NCBI GenBank assembly: GCA_963930645.1
Contig: OZ005661.1
Span: forward strand, 200,411,120 to 200,475,119
Reading direction: 5' to 3'
DNA from: Salticus scenicus
Lineage: Eukaryota > Arthropoda > Arachnida > Araneae > Salticidae
Length of the DNA: 64,000 nucleotides
Part shown: positions 10,638-23,020 of the stretch, piece after piece
Layout of the letters: each line of letters starts with the position of its first letter
How positions within the stretch are numbered: the first letter of the stretch is position 1
Position numbers and translations under genes: made by a program
The notes under the pieces: model-generated
What the model saw: the letters and a program-made list of their open reading frames with translations, nothing else
Databases searched by the model: none
What the model was told of the DNA's origin: nothing

Positions 10638-13190
10638 GTATTCTGTCTAGCAATTTATAAGATTTTTTATTTTTTTTTTATGGTTGTAAATAATTTTTAA
10701 GTGCGCGTGCGCGGCAGATGGCTCTTGTTTTACCATTGTTTTATTATATAGGATAAAAACCTCGATAAATTAGGCAACTTATGAAGAACGTTCATTTGAA
10801 TACAGTAAAAATTAAAAAAACCATCGACAAAGGAATGAGATGGATTTTACGTAATTTCCACACTTTAAAATCCATAAAGGGTATTTCCACATGCCACATA
10901 CTTATTTTAGAGATCCAATTAATTCATCCATATTGACAAAAAGAAATTCCCTATTGAAAAAAGCATCAAACGCTTGTAACTCTAACATATACTTTCTTTT
11001 ATTTACTAAAATTTGTGAGATGATAATTGTTTTTCACATAAAAGAACTTTTGCTAAGTGTTTAAAATAATTGGATATTTAAATTAATTACCCAGCATGAG
11101 AAAAATTTTCAACCCTTCGAAAACATCTAAAATCTAGTTCGTTCTTTTTATAATTTGCTTAATGTTTACTCTATTCAAACGCACTTTTGATAAAAGTTGC
11201 CCAATATATCTAGATTTCAACCTATGCAAAAATTATTATTATTATTATTATTTTTCGCACATGCGCAATGAAAACGTTTTTCATAAACATTTTCACATTT
11301 CACGAGATATTTGAGATATTTGTATTCCGATTGCAATATATTGTTTTAAAAGTGTATTTCCTTTATTTAATATGCTATCGTCACACAATTGCTCCACAAA
11401 TTAAAATGTGTCTGCATTAACACATCCTAAATTTATAGTTCATTTCGTTCACTTAACGATACAGAGTGATTACAAACATCATTGATTTCGCTCAATTTGT
11501 TTCCGGCCTCCTAAATATTGTTTTAAATCAATCTTCACTGAAAAACATGAGGAAGGTTCAGTTCAATAGATACCCAATATTTGAAAGCATTTCATCGAGA
11601 GATAAGTTTTTGAATTGAAAAAAACTGATCTTTTCCAAATCTTGCTAAACTTGTGAGCAGGTAGGTATTTTTCCATTTTTTCAGTTGTTAACTTCCTTTT
11701 TCCAAAGCTTTCAGGCTTTTCTTACTTTCTCTTTTTTTTTTCTTCTAATACATTTCTTCTTTCATTCTTTTAATACATTTCGTATTTGCAGATCTGGCTA
11801 ATTATAAAAAAGTTGATTTGTGACAGGAAATAACTCTGATTTATCCTCATAATTATTTAAGGCATCTATAATGTTTCGGCGAGCCTTTACCATCCTCAGT
11901 GACATTGATGCCTTATCATTAGTAATAATACTTCTTAAAAGTGAGATTCCTCTCTGAATAACACCACTGAAATGTGACAATGACAAACACATTATTAGTG
12001 CAGAAACACGTCGATATATCTTCTAAGTAAACTAAAAAGGAAAATGTTATATTTTAACATTGCTGAAAAAGGGACATTTGTTGATCTAGAAAGAAAAAGA
12101 ATAACATAAACTGACATTTGTAAAATAATTAAAAAAAAAAAAAAAGAAGAAGAAAGGACAAATACTTGAAAAAGTGACCAAGTGGAAGCCCTGCATATAC
12201 AGAAGGAGAGATTCTTCGAATGATATTTGATAATTTTCTGGTCTTCTTTTATTTATTTCTTTTCCTTTGAGTTAAGCTCAGATATTTCACAGAGGGAAGG
12301 CAGTAATGCATTTTCAAAAGCCTTTTAGATAATTTTATATGTATTTACAGAGCTTGCAAGATATAGTTTTTGCTATATGAGCCAAAAAAAAAACGAAAAG
12401 GACAAATTAAGAATTGCAAAATCAGAAAATGTTTTTAAAGCAAAAAGATTATAAGTATCAATTTTTTTCCCACGTCGATAAATCGTGTACAGCGCCATAA
12501 ATCTGTAATCCCATATTCTTGCAACGAATGATGTTGGAGGCTTTGAATAAGACTAGTAAAAGCATTCATACTTTTAATCCGTTAATAGAAATATCGTTTT
12601 AAAATTTCTTTTATATGACCTTTATTATATACACTTCCTTTCTCCTTTAGATGCTGTTGCTAATGTAATACGAGACTTCGAAGAAGAATTCTTCTGATAG
12701 AAATTCAGAAAAATTCAAAACCGTTTTGTGCTTCTCTATTTGAAATACAAAAAAATGTATTTTCTTCAATTTCTTATTTTCAATTAACATTTCACACTCC
12801 ACGCACATAAATGAAATTCTTGACCTCAACTACACAAGGAGACCCTCCTCCCCCCCTACTAATAGTCCAAAAACTGGCGACATAAAAATGGTTGTCATCA
12901 GCTACAGTAAATATTCATACCTGAAAAAGTACCTCCAGGGAAGTTAAGATTTGACGAAAAGTTTCCTAGATCATTCCCGGAAATTAAAGCGTGGCAAACA
13001 GCGGAAGAATAAAAAATTAAGCAAAAATTGTGATAAAGTACATTGATGATAGTTCCACAAAAATCTATTAATTATTGCCTTGCTACACAAAAAAATATTG
13101 AGAGTCCGCAGTAACATGCTAGGGGATATTTTACTTGGGTATAACACGCTGAAAGTTTGCATCCAAGTGGTGCAAATTTTCAAAATAAAA
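10638..13190. other. AT-rich non-coding stretch
   Basis: No supportable gene. A minus-strand frame at 11798-11992 (64 residues, containing KASMSLRMVKARRNIIDAL) has a less skewed composition than its neighbours and could be a lone exon. I see no homologue or convincing splice pair, so I do not call it. An ATT run lies near 11238-11250 and an A/G-rich tract near 12125-12150. Confidence 0.4.
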
Positions 13191-14316
13191 AACCATAAGA
13201 TACAGCAAGAGTTTTGTTGTTGTTGTTGTTGTAATTTATAACTTTATAAATATGTACGTTAAAATAAAACACTGATAACCGCAGAATAAAATCATGGCTG
13301 ACAGTTACAAAGGTCGCGCTGTAGCGTGGGCATTTTTAGAAAGACCCCGCCACCCTTAACTTTGGAACATAAATCAATACGGGAAATGGACGAGGTGCAT
13401 ACATGAAAATTTTGAGACTATCTATTATTTATCAGGTAAACATATAAGAAAAATGATGGTTAACTTGAGAAGAAAATACCAGTGGAAAGAGACTAGAGAA
13501 AAAAGTTCTCTGAAGGAAAAAGTGCTGACAGACTGCATAAAAGTTGCGTAAAAAAAAAAAAAAAAAAAAAAAACATAGTGTACATTTATAAAAGATATTT
13601 TTAGTTGTCATTTATAACAATGTAAAGTTGTATGCAATATGACAGACTGATAAGTTGGTGCTATAATCAGGACAGACAAATGCAATTACATAACCACTCT
13701 TAACTTTCAACTAATAATAAATACGCAAAAATCCTGACGTAAATGCATAAACTTTTTCTGAAAATTAATTATTTTTCGTGCTAATACATAAAAAAAATGC
13801 TGGAAGACAGTTTCCTAGGCGAAAATGCCTTGACAAATCGCATAAAAGTAGGGTAAAATTTCTAGAAAAAAGTTATTATGTACTCGAGTAAAAACTCTTG
13901 TAGTTGTAGTTTATGTCTTTATAAAGATGTATGCAGACTCATAGACTGGGGCATAAAATAATGGTAGACTGTTACATATATCTCTCTGTAGCTTCAGCTT
14001 TCTTAACGGCAGCCTGCTGTTACGAATATTCAATAATAAATCAAAACATAAAATCAATGAGGATTAGACATGAAAGTGGGTGAAAATCTACCATTTATCA
14101 TGCTAATAGGTGAAAAAATACTGGCAAAATATTTTCGAAAAGAGAAAAGGCTGTCAGAACTCATAAAAGTAAAGTAAAAAAAAAATAATAATCATATGTT
14201 ACACAATTAGAAATGTTTTGTAGTTGTGGTTTATAGTATTCAAAATTTTATGGAAAGTCTTAGATTAACAACTCAGCGACCTCTCGCTGTTATTAATTTT
14301 CATCCATAAATCAATA

Positions 14317-15150
14317 CAGTAGAACTTGGATAATACGAAGTTGAAGGGACCAGAGAAAAATTCGAAATATCCAAAAATTCGAATTACATATACTATTTTG
14401 AGAAAAAAAAAAGGTATATTAAAAAATTAAAACTCTACGGACGAAGATTTAAGACATAAACCTAATACCTAAGAATACTGCTACATCCCCCCCTCCCCCA
14501 TTAAATCAATACTTTTTACGAGCTTAATTATTCAACACTTTTTAAAAAATAGTCAGATATTTTTTATTTCTTCTTTAAGTACAATCTTTGTGTCATAGCA
14601 TATGACTTGATACAAAAATTGAATCTACTTACTACATTAGGCATGCAGAGCTGCCAATCTATTCCAGCAAATTGTTAGTACCGCCTCTTTTTCTAAACCA
14701 ATTAATTTTTAGAGTAATTCTCTTGAAATGTAGCTACGATGAATTAAGAAGAAAAATATTCTAAAAATTAAGTGGTGTAGAAAAAAGGGCGGTACTAACA
14801 ATTTGCCGAATTAGGTTGGCATCTCTGGGCATGACTTTCAATTAAAAAAACCTCGAAGTTCATGCACATTCACCATATCTTCTGAGATGCACTAGCTAGG
14901 GGATTCTCTTGTATTTCCTTATCCTTCTTTCGAAAGACTGTTAAGATATATAATGCACTTTAGCTGAGAAAAAATCCCGGGAACAAATTTTACTGTAATA
15001 TATTAAAGGTAATCGTATGAAAAATTCGAATTATCCTAAATGGAATTCGAATTATCCACGATTTTTTATCATTATTTTAATATAAAATTCAAGAGACTGA
15101 GTAAAAAATTCGAATGATCCAGAATTTCGAAATAAGCAAGTTCGAATATT
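14317..15150. mobile_element. Tigger/pogo-like element in the tandem repeat
   Basis: The left end reads TA|CAGTAGAACTTGGATAATAC followed by 'gaagttgaagggacc', the typical end of Tigger/pogo elements (CAGTA..., ...GGGACC). The right end near 15110-15150 carries a decayed inverse of it. The subterminal phrase 'aattcgaattatcc' recurs at both ends. No transposase frame survives. It interrupts the array of about 310-bp repeats. Confidence 0.6.
14646..14827. mobile_element. 182-bp MITE, 6-bp target duplication
   Basis: The element starts CAGAGCTGCCAA and ends with the inverted TTGGCATCTCTG. Imperfect arms of about 75 bp share 'caaattgttagtaccgcc' and 'aattaatttttaga'. It is flanked on both sides by GGCATG (14640-14645 and 14828-14833). 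The CAGAG ends are hAT-like, but a 6-bp rather than 8-bp duplication leaves the superfamily open. Confidence 0.7.
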
Positions 15151-15420
15151 ACATTTATTACTTCACTGGCCATCCCGAGATAACTAAGGGGATATATATC
15201 CTTCCGCGCATTACAGTGGCTGGGGAAGTGGTTCAATTTGCACAGATTGTTATTAAAATGTTATTTATCACAATAATTTCTGAAACAAATGCTGGTAGAT
15301 TGTTTCCCAGGGAGGAGAGCTCTGACAGACCGCATAAATATAGCGTAAAACTTAAAAGACACAAATCCTAATCTACACGAATGGTAATTTTTGTAGTTGT
15401 AGTTTAAAAATATAAAACAT

Positions 15421-15485
15421 TTTTTTTTTTATGCAAACTGCAACTGAAACTCCTCAACCACCGACCAACATGAAGGTTTATGGTG
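15421..15485 (+). mobile_element. Fragment of short retroposon family
   Basis: This stretch (T-run, then 'atgcaaactgcaactgaaac', then 'ccaccgaccaacatgaaggtt') matches the first half of the poly(A)-ended repeat at 29381-29536. Only the 5' part is present. Confidence 0.5.
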
Positions 15486-17889
15486 TGATATCGAAAATCA
15501 CATATTCTAAATTATGTATTACATTTCTGATAAATTTAATTCTTTCCCAATTCATTTTCTATCTGTATAAAAAGCGAGTTAATATTTGCGGTTTCATTCC
15601 TTTATTCCAAAAGAGCAAAACATTATATCTCTATTTCTTTAATAAAAAAAATAAAAATAAAAATAAAAGCAAGAGATGAGCTTTCAATCGCTTAATTCTG
15701 TGGAGAACAATTCGTTTCATCTCAATTAAATAAAAAAAATAAAATGTTTCCTGATGTCATTTTTGAACATTGAACAGATCTCACATCTGCTACGTAAAAA
15801 TAGAAATCGCGTATTCTTCTTAGACTAAAGTCTATGAATAAAAAAGTTGGGTGTTGTCTTGGCTTCATTTTTATGTGGTTTTGTGTAATGTATCCAGCCA
15901 ACAATTTCATCACTTCTGCCTCTTCGCTGTTCCTGTAAAGACGTCTCTTGATTTACTTCTCTCCCCGTGTCCATTCCGTCCCTGTAATGTTAATTCACTT
16001 TCATCCTTCCATATATTATACATAAAAACTTTAATCTGGATGTTTCGGATGACTATTTGTACTGTCAATTTCTTCAAAGAAATTTATGTGTTATTGAAAT
16101 TGCAAGACATATGATGACTTGGAACTCCATTAAATGATTGCATTAAAGATTTCGCGTGCCTGTGTTATTTTTGCGACATAACGCTTCTTCTGATTATCTT
16201 CACGGCTGATACGAATAAGGAATTCATACTTCCTACCAAACAAATATAATAAATTATGTGGTGCTTCATACCAGGCGAAATCTTAGAAAATTTATGCATG
16301 AATTTAAAAGCGGGCACGGGGAGGAGAAAAAACTGCAACATTATAAAATTTTTCTTTTTCGGATGCACTTTTGAACTACCTTGAAATTTTTATGCCTGTG
16401 TTGCTTTTTACTATTACTTTATCTGCTGCAGTTGTTTCGCCTATAAGCACTAACTCTTCAGAGTAAAAACTTTTATATATTATTTAAATATATATATATT
16501 TCCGGAACAATAATAGAAACAGTTTTAAAAACTTTATCTTCTGTTTGTTGGACTGCCTATGCTGGTGATGTCTGTAGTGTCGGTGTTCCTGTCAAGAGGT
16601 TCCTGTTCCTGTTTTCTGTCTGGCTTGGCTTGTGATCGTCCGATGTCTCTGCCGATTCCTTATTTGAGGCCCGTTATTCTGTGCAGTGGTGGAGCATATT
16701 GTGGTTGCCGTCGTCCGTATGTGTTTGCTTCTCTGTCTGCTGTGGTGTTCAGTGTTTGTCTCGCCTCATGCAATTTTCATGACAACATTTCTCCAGAATT
16801 CCTGTCATATGTGTGCTGCTGATTTAAAATCAATGCAAAGAATGTCTTTCGTGTTTCTAGTCGACATTCGATAATTATTTCAGCAGGTGATTAAATTCTT
16901 CAAAAGAAATTTTTATTGAACGTCAGTCCGATACTGACTATTCCGTTCGCTTGTTTTTAAAAATCAGGCTAGAAGAAGAACTATTATCGTGATACTCCAG
17001 CGACAAAAGTTTTCAATTTATAGTGTTTTGAATGTACGCTTCCTCATATAATAAGCCGCTTCCTCAAATTACAATTTGTATGAATTTATAAATTTTTTAA
17101 ATGTGACTACTATTGACGCAATACTAACAACAATACCATTAAAATATCTATTTATAAAAAACTCAACGTATTAAAATAAAATAAAATAAAATAATAATTC
17201 AACGTATTAATAATATAAAAAAAAAGAGAGATTTCTGTTCAAGTAAGTAAACTATTTCTTAATTTCTATACATGAAATAAATAGTTAAAATATATATATA
17301 TAACATTGTGAGTATATAAATAATAACAATAACATTATAATACATTTCTGTATTTCATTTCATTTATTTTCTTTTTATACTAATTTTGCTTGTTATAAGG
17401 TAACTTGCTCATATAATATATGGTTTAATTTACGTGATATAAATGTTGATATTTTTAATATTAACTTATGACATTGAAAAATTAATATTTATCATATTTT
17501 TTTACAATAACATTCATTCGTTCTATTATTTAACAATTGAATTTATAAAATTTTTTATTTATGCAATATATATATAATTTTGTTCATATTTTTGCAAATA
17601 TTTAAAAAAAAAAATAATAGTAATAATAGTAATAATAAGTATTATTTACTCATTTCTTTAAATAGTTATTGCTCATACAACTTACATTTGAGCAAACGTT
17701 TGTATATATATATATATGTTGCATACATTTTATATCATAAATCGACAGAAATTTTACATGTTTTCATAAAGTTTTGTGGGTTATACATTTATAATTTATA
17801 TTGATTTAATATATTTATTGCACAACATGTATTTTATAACACCTAATTTCTGCCATGACTGATTTTACATATTAAGATCTTATACATAC

Positions 17890-17920
<31 letters not shown>

Positions 17921-18093
17921 ATATATTTCCAAAAAGAAATTATTCAAGTCAAAATACATTTTGTGCAATCTTTTTATATTTTATTTTTGGTAGTGAAAGT
18001 TTTATAGATATTTATATGTGATACATATTCAATATATAGTATATATACATAATATTCAGTTTTCCATTTTGGTAATTAAATTATTTAGTAATA
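15486..18093. other. AT-rich stretch with one GT-rich island
   Basis: Most of it is AT-rich with no gene; from 16870 to 18090 it is extreme and includes a (TA)n tract at 17889-17919. An island at about 16541-16815 is GC-richer and strongly G+T-skewed on the + strand, with an open frame of 87 residues (16559-16822) rich in Cys and Ser. I recognise no domain and do not call it a gene. The last few hundred bases before 18094 should hold the 5' leader of the gypsy element, but I could not find its 5' LTR. Confidence 0.4.
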
Positions 18094-19029
18094 ATGGCCA
18101 CCAATATTATGATTCCAACTTTTGATGGGGATCCAAATTTTCTTAAATTCTTTTTTGATCAGTTAAGATCGTATGCAGAGATTGGTGGTATAAAATCTAA
18201 AGAAATCATTTTGATTCTAAAAAGTAAATTGATCGGTCCTGCACAAAAATTCATGTTAGAAAATGAAATTTTATATAATGCGACTGATCTGGAATTTATC
18301 GAAAAAGAATTTACAAATTTCTTTTCTTTACCATCGTCAATATATAACATTAATTCATTTAATAACTTCACAATGATAAAATCGGAGTCGCCAAAACATT
18401 TTGCACACAGATTAAATTGTGTCGCATCAAAAGCATTTCCTGATATTTATGACACGGAAGCATTGAATTCACTAAAATTCTCTAAATTTATTTCGTGTAT
18501 ACCACCAAACATTAGAATTAAGCTTCAAGAGGAAGGTATTAATAAATACAAAGAAGCTGTTGATAGGGCACAAAAACTCTTTGAGATTCATGTGACAGAG
18601 GATATGACAAAAAACACAGAAAACACAGACACAAACACTAACATAATTTTGGAGAAAATCAATTTTTTGACTGAACAAGTTAACAACTTATCATGTACAC
18701 AGGATAATAAAAAAGACTATCATGATAAGCAGAACTATCAATTGCAAAACAAAAGAAGAAAATATTCTCCAAATATGCAAAGAATTGCTGATGGTCAAAC
18801 ACACTTTAAAAATAAAAAAACTTTCTTCCAAAATAGACAAAGTAGAAACAAATTCAATTCTAGAATTTGCCAAATTTGTGAGAAATATGGACACACTGCT
18901 AAATATTGCTTCAGATGGAAGAGACAAATTTTAAGAAAACAAGATTATCGACACTACTCACACCAACAAATTTCTGACGCAAATTTTCGAGACAACACAA
19001 AGTTTAGTGAGGATAGGAATTTAAACTGA
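18094..19029 (+). CDS. gag: Gypsy gag-like protein
   Basis: 311 residues, open throughout. The N-terminal half (about 1-180) has the helix-rich, acidic layout of a retrotransposon capsid (FDGDPNFLKFFFDQLRSYAE near the start). The C-terminal third is basic and carries one CCHC zinc knuckle, CQICEKYGHTAKYC, at about residues 259-272, for RNA binding. It is the structural protein of the retrotransposon particle. This is the only part of the element whose frame is unbroken from start to stop. It ends 30-40 codons beyond the knuckle, and the protease frame follows with a change of frame. Confidence 0.8.
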   Translation: MATNIMIPTFDGDPNFLKFFFDQLRSYAEIGGIKSKEIILILKSKLIGPAQKFMLENEILYNATDLEFIEKEFTNFFSLPSSIYNINSFNNFTMIKSESPKHFAHRLNCVASKAFPDIYDTEALNSLKFSKFISCIPPNIRIKLQEEGINKYKEAVDRAQKLFEIHVTEDMTKNTENTDTNTNIILEKINFLTEQVNNLSCTQDNKKDYHDKQNYQLQNKRRKYSPNMQRIADGQTHFKNKKTFFQNRQSRNKFNSRICQICEKYGHTAKYCFRWKRQILRKQDYRHYSHQQISDANFRDNTKFSEDRNLN

Positions 19030-19196
19030 TAGAGAGATTTATTCCTACTGGTGAGAATATTTCTCAATCTCTACAATCACCAGTATTTTCTACGCAAAAT
19101 AATGATATACCAAAATTAACAAATCGTAGGCTAGTTAATTTTGTTGCTTCTCAAAAAAATTCTATCATTACGATTTCAAACAATGTAGCTATTCAA

Positions 19197-19703
19197 ACAG
19201 AAACCGAGCAAATAATAAATATACTTGTAATGTATATCAAAATGCTTACTCCTTACCACTTATTAATGCGGTGATGGCTCAGTCGAAAGTAAAATTTTTA
19301 ATTGACACAGGCAGTTCGTTAAGTCTACTTTCACAAAAATTGTTTAATGAAATCATCTTTGAAATATAAAAGAAAAGGTTCTAATATTACAATTAAGACT
19401 GTCAATTCTGAGGTTAATTTCTCATCATGTATAAGTGCATCTTTTAAAATTGAACAAAAGAATTTTCACCATACATTTTATATTGTTGATATCCTTTCAT
19501 CCTCGTCCTTCCAAGGAATTCTTGGAATTGATTTCATTAAACATAATAACATCAAAATTGATTTTGCTCATGACTTACTAAAAATAAATGATACATCAAT
19601 TCCATTTTACTCTTGTAATGAGGAGGATGATGGTACTTGTAATCACAATCATACTGACCGTGCACATAAAAAAAATTGCATTTCTGTTTTTTTAAGATTC
19701 TAA
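19197..19703 (+). pseudogene. Gypsy protease region, frame-broken
   Basis: One frame contains FLIDTGSSLSLLSQK around 19292-19340, with the aspartic-protease D-T-G-S active site. That frame stops at about 19368. Homologous sequence continues in another frame from about 19347, through an IVDILS...GILGIDF segment that matches the second conserved block of retropepsins (ILGxDF). A break near 19347-19368 therefore separates the catalytic loop from the rest. It would have processed Gag-Pol. Confidence 0.7.
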
Positions 19704-19776
19704 ATGTATTCTCAACTCATATGAAACAAAAGCAATTAAGGTATTCACCAAATTAAAACCTGATCCTACTGAATAT

Positions 19777-20956
19777 ATGTTTGAGGGAAATGAAGATAAA
19801 CAGATAAATTTTTACGATTCTCTTATATCATTCAAGGACTTCCAAAAAAGTTACAATAGGAAAAATCATATAAAAGAAATTTATAATTTCCAGATTTATG
19901 TATCAAATAATTCTGAAAAGAGTGTTCATCTTAACAAAAACATGAATATAGGTAAAATTGCTTTGGTTCAACAAATCAAAAATTTTGATGTAAGTGAAAT
20001 TATTTTGAATGATGGCAATCACACGGAATTTAAAAACAAAACTGAACAATCTGTCAATTTAATTCAACCATCTGAACAAATTTTAAACAAAAGAAAATCA
20101 GATTTAACTCATTCTGACTTCAAACTTGATCACTTATGTAAAGAAGAAAAAGAGCAGTTGCAAAAATTACTATTCGAAAATTTTGCTGTTTTTTCAAAAT
20201 CTTTAGCAACCTTAGGACATACTGATAAAGTTATTCCAAATTTAAAGCTCACAAATGATTTTCCAATAAAAACTCTTCCTTTCCCAATACCTCAAGCTCT
20301 GCAAAACGAAGCTCTCAATCAAATTAGAGAACTTGCAGATGCTAATATCATTGAGCGTAGTTGCTCCGAATGGGCCTGTCCCATCCTTTTGGTAAAAAAG
20401 AAACCGGATGGTTCAGGAAAACAAAGATTCAGACTAGCTTTAGATCTAAGAATGCTAAACACGGTAATTCAGGGTTCTTCTTACCCTTTGCCAAAAATTC
20501 AAACTATTATTTCAAATCTATCATCATATAAATATTTTACGCCATTGGATTTTCAACAAGCATATAATCAAATCGATTTACCGGAAAAACTTCAAGATTA
20601 TGTTACTTTTACATCAATGTTTGGTTCATATAAATATAAACGTTGGTCTTAAAACAGCTAGCTCTATTTTTCAATCACTTATGGATAGTCTTTTAGATGA
20701 ATTTCAGGAAGATGGAATCTATTCCTATCAAGATGACTTAATTTTAGGGGCTAACTCTTTTGAAGAAACAATGTTTAAATTAAGGAAAGTATTCGGTGTT
20801 TTAAAAAAATACAATTTAACTCCAAACAAATGTTCATTTCACAAAACAGAAGTAGATTATTTAGGTTTTCACATTCAAAATCATACATTTTCTCCGGTGC
20901 AGGCTAATATTGTTAAAATTAATTCATTTCCTGTACCCACTACTAAAATCAGGTGA
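19777..20956 (+). pseudogene. Gypsy reverse transcriptase, frame-broken
   Basis: The first frame (19777-20652) holds the linker and the fingers/palm start, with VKKKPDGSGKQRFRLALDLR and FTPLDFQQAYNQ, the latter including the first catalytic aspartate. The reading then shifts to 20600-20956, which carries the YQDDLI box with the catalytic aspartate pair, followed by the thumb (PNKCSFHKTEVDYLGF). The break lies near 20640-20655. The catalytic residues are all present; only the frame is lost. Confidence 0.8.
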
Positions 20957-21822
20957 AAAGATTTTTAGGACTTGCTACTTATTATAAATCATTATTACCA
21001 ACTTTTTCTCAAATCGTCCAGCCATTAATTGACTTAACCAAACCTAAAGTCACCTTTAAGTGGACTCAGAAACATCAAGAAGTTTTTGAAAAAATGCAAC
21101 AATTATTTTTCAAACCTCCAATTGTTAGATTACCTGACTGGAACAAAAAATTTTTCGTGAACACAGATGCGTCAAAAGTTGCAATTTCAGGTGTACTTAT
21201 GCAAAAATTTGGCGATAGACTATTGCCCATTGCATATTTTTCAAAATCATTAAAACCCTCTGAATAAAAATATCCTTCATTGAAACTAGAATTAATGGCC
21301 ATACATAGATATGTACTTGCATTTAAATACTATTTATATAATCGAAATTTTGTAATTCTTTCGGACAGTGCACCTTTAAAAAAATATAAGAAAACAACAA
21401 ATCCTGCAGACATTACCACTAGATGGCTTATGGACCTTTCTGAATATTCTTATTCTTTTGAACATATACCTGGTTCTAGCAATATTTTAACTCATTATTT
21501 GTCCAGATATAACTTAGATGAAAATCAAGAAAACCTTTCTACTAATCCGAAGATTGTTTTTGAAGAAAATCTTCCTGTCATTCAAAATGATCCTGATAAG
21601 GTGAGTACAAATGGTCATGAAAATTATGAAAAAGTTAAAAATAATTATCAATTAAACTTTCTTATTTCTGGCCAAAATGGTAATAAAGATCCCCTCCTGG
21701 AAATATCAAATAACACTTTTGTGTTTGAACAGAAAAAGGATGATAAATTATCTCCTATATATAATGAAATTTTAAGAAAAGGATCATCTAAAAAGTTTTC
21801 TAATTTTTTTTATACATCCTGA
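20953..21822 (+). pseudogene. Gypsy RNase H region with in-frame stop
   Basis: The connection segment (FLGLATYYKSLLP) is followed by the RNase H start FVNTDASKVAISGVL. A TAA at about 21265 interrupts the domain, and the same frame resumes with LKLELMAIHRYVLAF and ILSDSAPL. The end block reads HIPGSSNILTHYLSR, where the usual A-D before the LSR motif is changed. The tail to 21822 is a spacer toward integrase. The stop and the changed end motif mark it as inactive. Confidence 0.75.
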
Positions 21823-21835
21823 TACTAAAGTTCTA

Positions 21836-23020
21836 ATGATAAAAAAGTATGACACTTGCAATGACACATATACTTACTGTATTGTTGTGCCAGAAAAATT
21901 AAAAGCTAAGACATTAACTATTTCTCATTTATCACACTTCGGATTCACAAAAACTTACGAATTTTTATCATCTAGATTTTTTTGGAGAGGAATGTACAAC
22001 GACACATTAAATTTTGTTGCATCTTGTACAAATTGTTTACAATCAAAACATCATCGTTTATTTAATGCACCTTTACAGCCAACCTACATACCGAAATTTC
22101 CTGGACATACTATACCTACTGATTTGTTAGGTCCTTTCAAAAATGGTCAATCCATATTGACCGTAATTGACCATTTCTCAAGACATGCAGAACTTTATCC
22201 CTTAACGGATACATCTGCACAAAAAGTTGTTAAATGTTTATTTTCTTACATATTCACACATGGTCGTCCATCTGTAATTCTTTCAGATCTTGAACCCCAA
22301 TTTACGTCACATGTTTATAACAATTTCAACGACACACTAGGTATCAAAATTTTACACTCTTCTGTTGCTCATCCACAAAGCAACGCTATTTCTGAAAGAG
22401 TAAACAAAAGTATAAAATATTCCATAAAAACACTCCTACAAGAAGGACACACATTTGTAAATGCTATCAATATTCATAAATCTTTGTATAATGGAACAAA
22501 ACATTCGTCGACACAATTTTCACCAAATTTCCTACACTTTGGCAGAGAATTATCGTTAATTTTTGATACATATGATTCTCAGTGCAACCAACCATTCCTT
22601 GACAGAAATGTTGATGTTTATAAACTAATGCATGACCTTGATAAAATTTATCATAAAGCTTACAATAATATTAAAATGTCTCAAGAAAAAAGCTATAACT
22701 ATTATCAAAGAAAAACAAAGTTAAGAAACATTTTCGAAAAAGATATAGTATATTTAAAATCTACTGACAGATTTAGACTTAAATATTATGGTCCTTTTAT
22801 TGTATTTAAAAAGCATTCACCAGTTGTATTTTCAATAAAAAGAATAAACTACCCTGATGAGTCTGCATTTAAGGTACATGTGGATAGGCTGTTGCTAGCT
22901 CCACCCAGAAACACACATTTAGTTGATAACTGTGCTCCCGAAGGCCCGAGGATGGCGGGAAAACGTTTCCCTTACACCATGGAAACAAACCAAAAAAAAA
23001 AAAAAAAAAATCTGGAGTGA
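21836..23020 (+). pseudogene. Gypsy integrase, 3' end replaced
   Basis: An HHCC zinc finger (HLSHFGF...CTNCLQSKHH) leads into the catalytic core. The three acidic residues sit in TDLLGPF, ILSDLEPQF and NAISERVNKS. The usual glycine of the second block (SDxGxQF) is changed to E. A GPF/Y-type module (RLKYYGPFIVF) follows near residues 310-325. After about 22935 the frame runs out of integrase and into the SINE-like tail and A-run, so the last about 30 residues are not original. The frame is shifted relative to the RNase H region. Confidence 0.8.
22937..23010 (+). mobile_element. SINE-like tail fused to gypsy 3' end
   Basis: The segment from about 22937, including 'gcccgaggatggcgggaaaa' and 'ccttacaccatggaaacaaa', then a 19-base A-run, matches 29450-29536. 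At the second locus it is the 3' half of a short poly(A)-ended repeat. Here only the 3' part is present, joined directly to the gypsy integrase. Confidence 0.7.

Larger units (their letters stand above)
13195..15420. repeat. Degenerate tandem repeat, unit about 305-320 bp
   Basis: The phrase 'ctgacagactgcataaaagttgcgtaaaa' and variants recur at about 13523, 13829, 14149 and 15320. Each is followed by a 'tgtagttgtagtttata' phrase. The spacings are 306 and 320 bp, then 1171 bp, the last being one unit plus an inserted transposon of about 0.83 kb (14317-15150). The units have diverged strongly. No coding capacity is seen. Confidence 0.65.
18094..23010 (+). mobile_element. Ty3/gypsy retrotransposon, broken and 3'-truncated
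   Basis: The order gag, protease, reverse transcriptase, RNase H, integrase on one strand is that of Ty3/gypsy. The body is split by several frameshifts and a stop, described under the parts. No long direct repeats flank it, so LTRs are missing or too diverged to see. At the 3' side the integrase frame runs into about 65 bp of the SINE-like repeat seen at 29381-29536 and a 19-base A-run (22992-23010). No envelope gene is present. Confidence 0.85.

Noticed and set aside
11798..11992. 64-residue minus-strand frame with balanced composition
   Set aside because: It could be an exon, but no homologue or matching splice pair is visible, so it stays unsupported.
22981..23020. Lysine-rich integrase C-terminus
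   Set aside because: The lysines come from translating the A-run of a fused retroposon tail.
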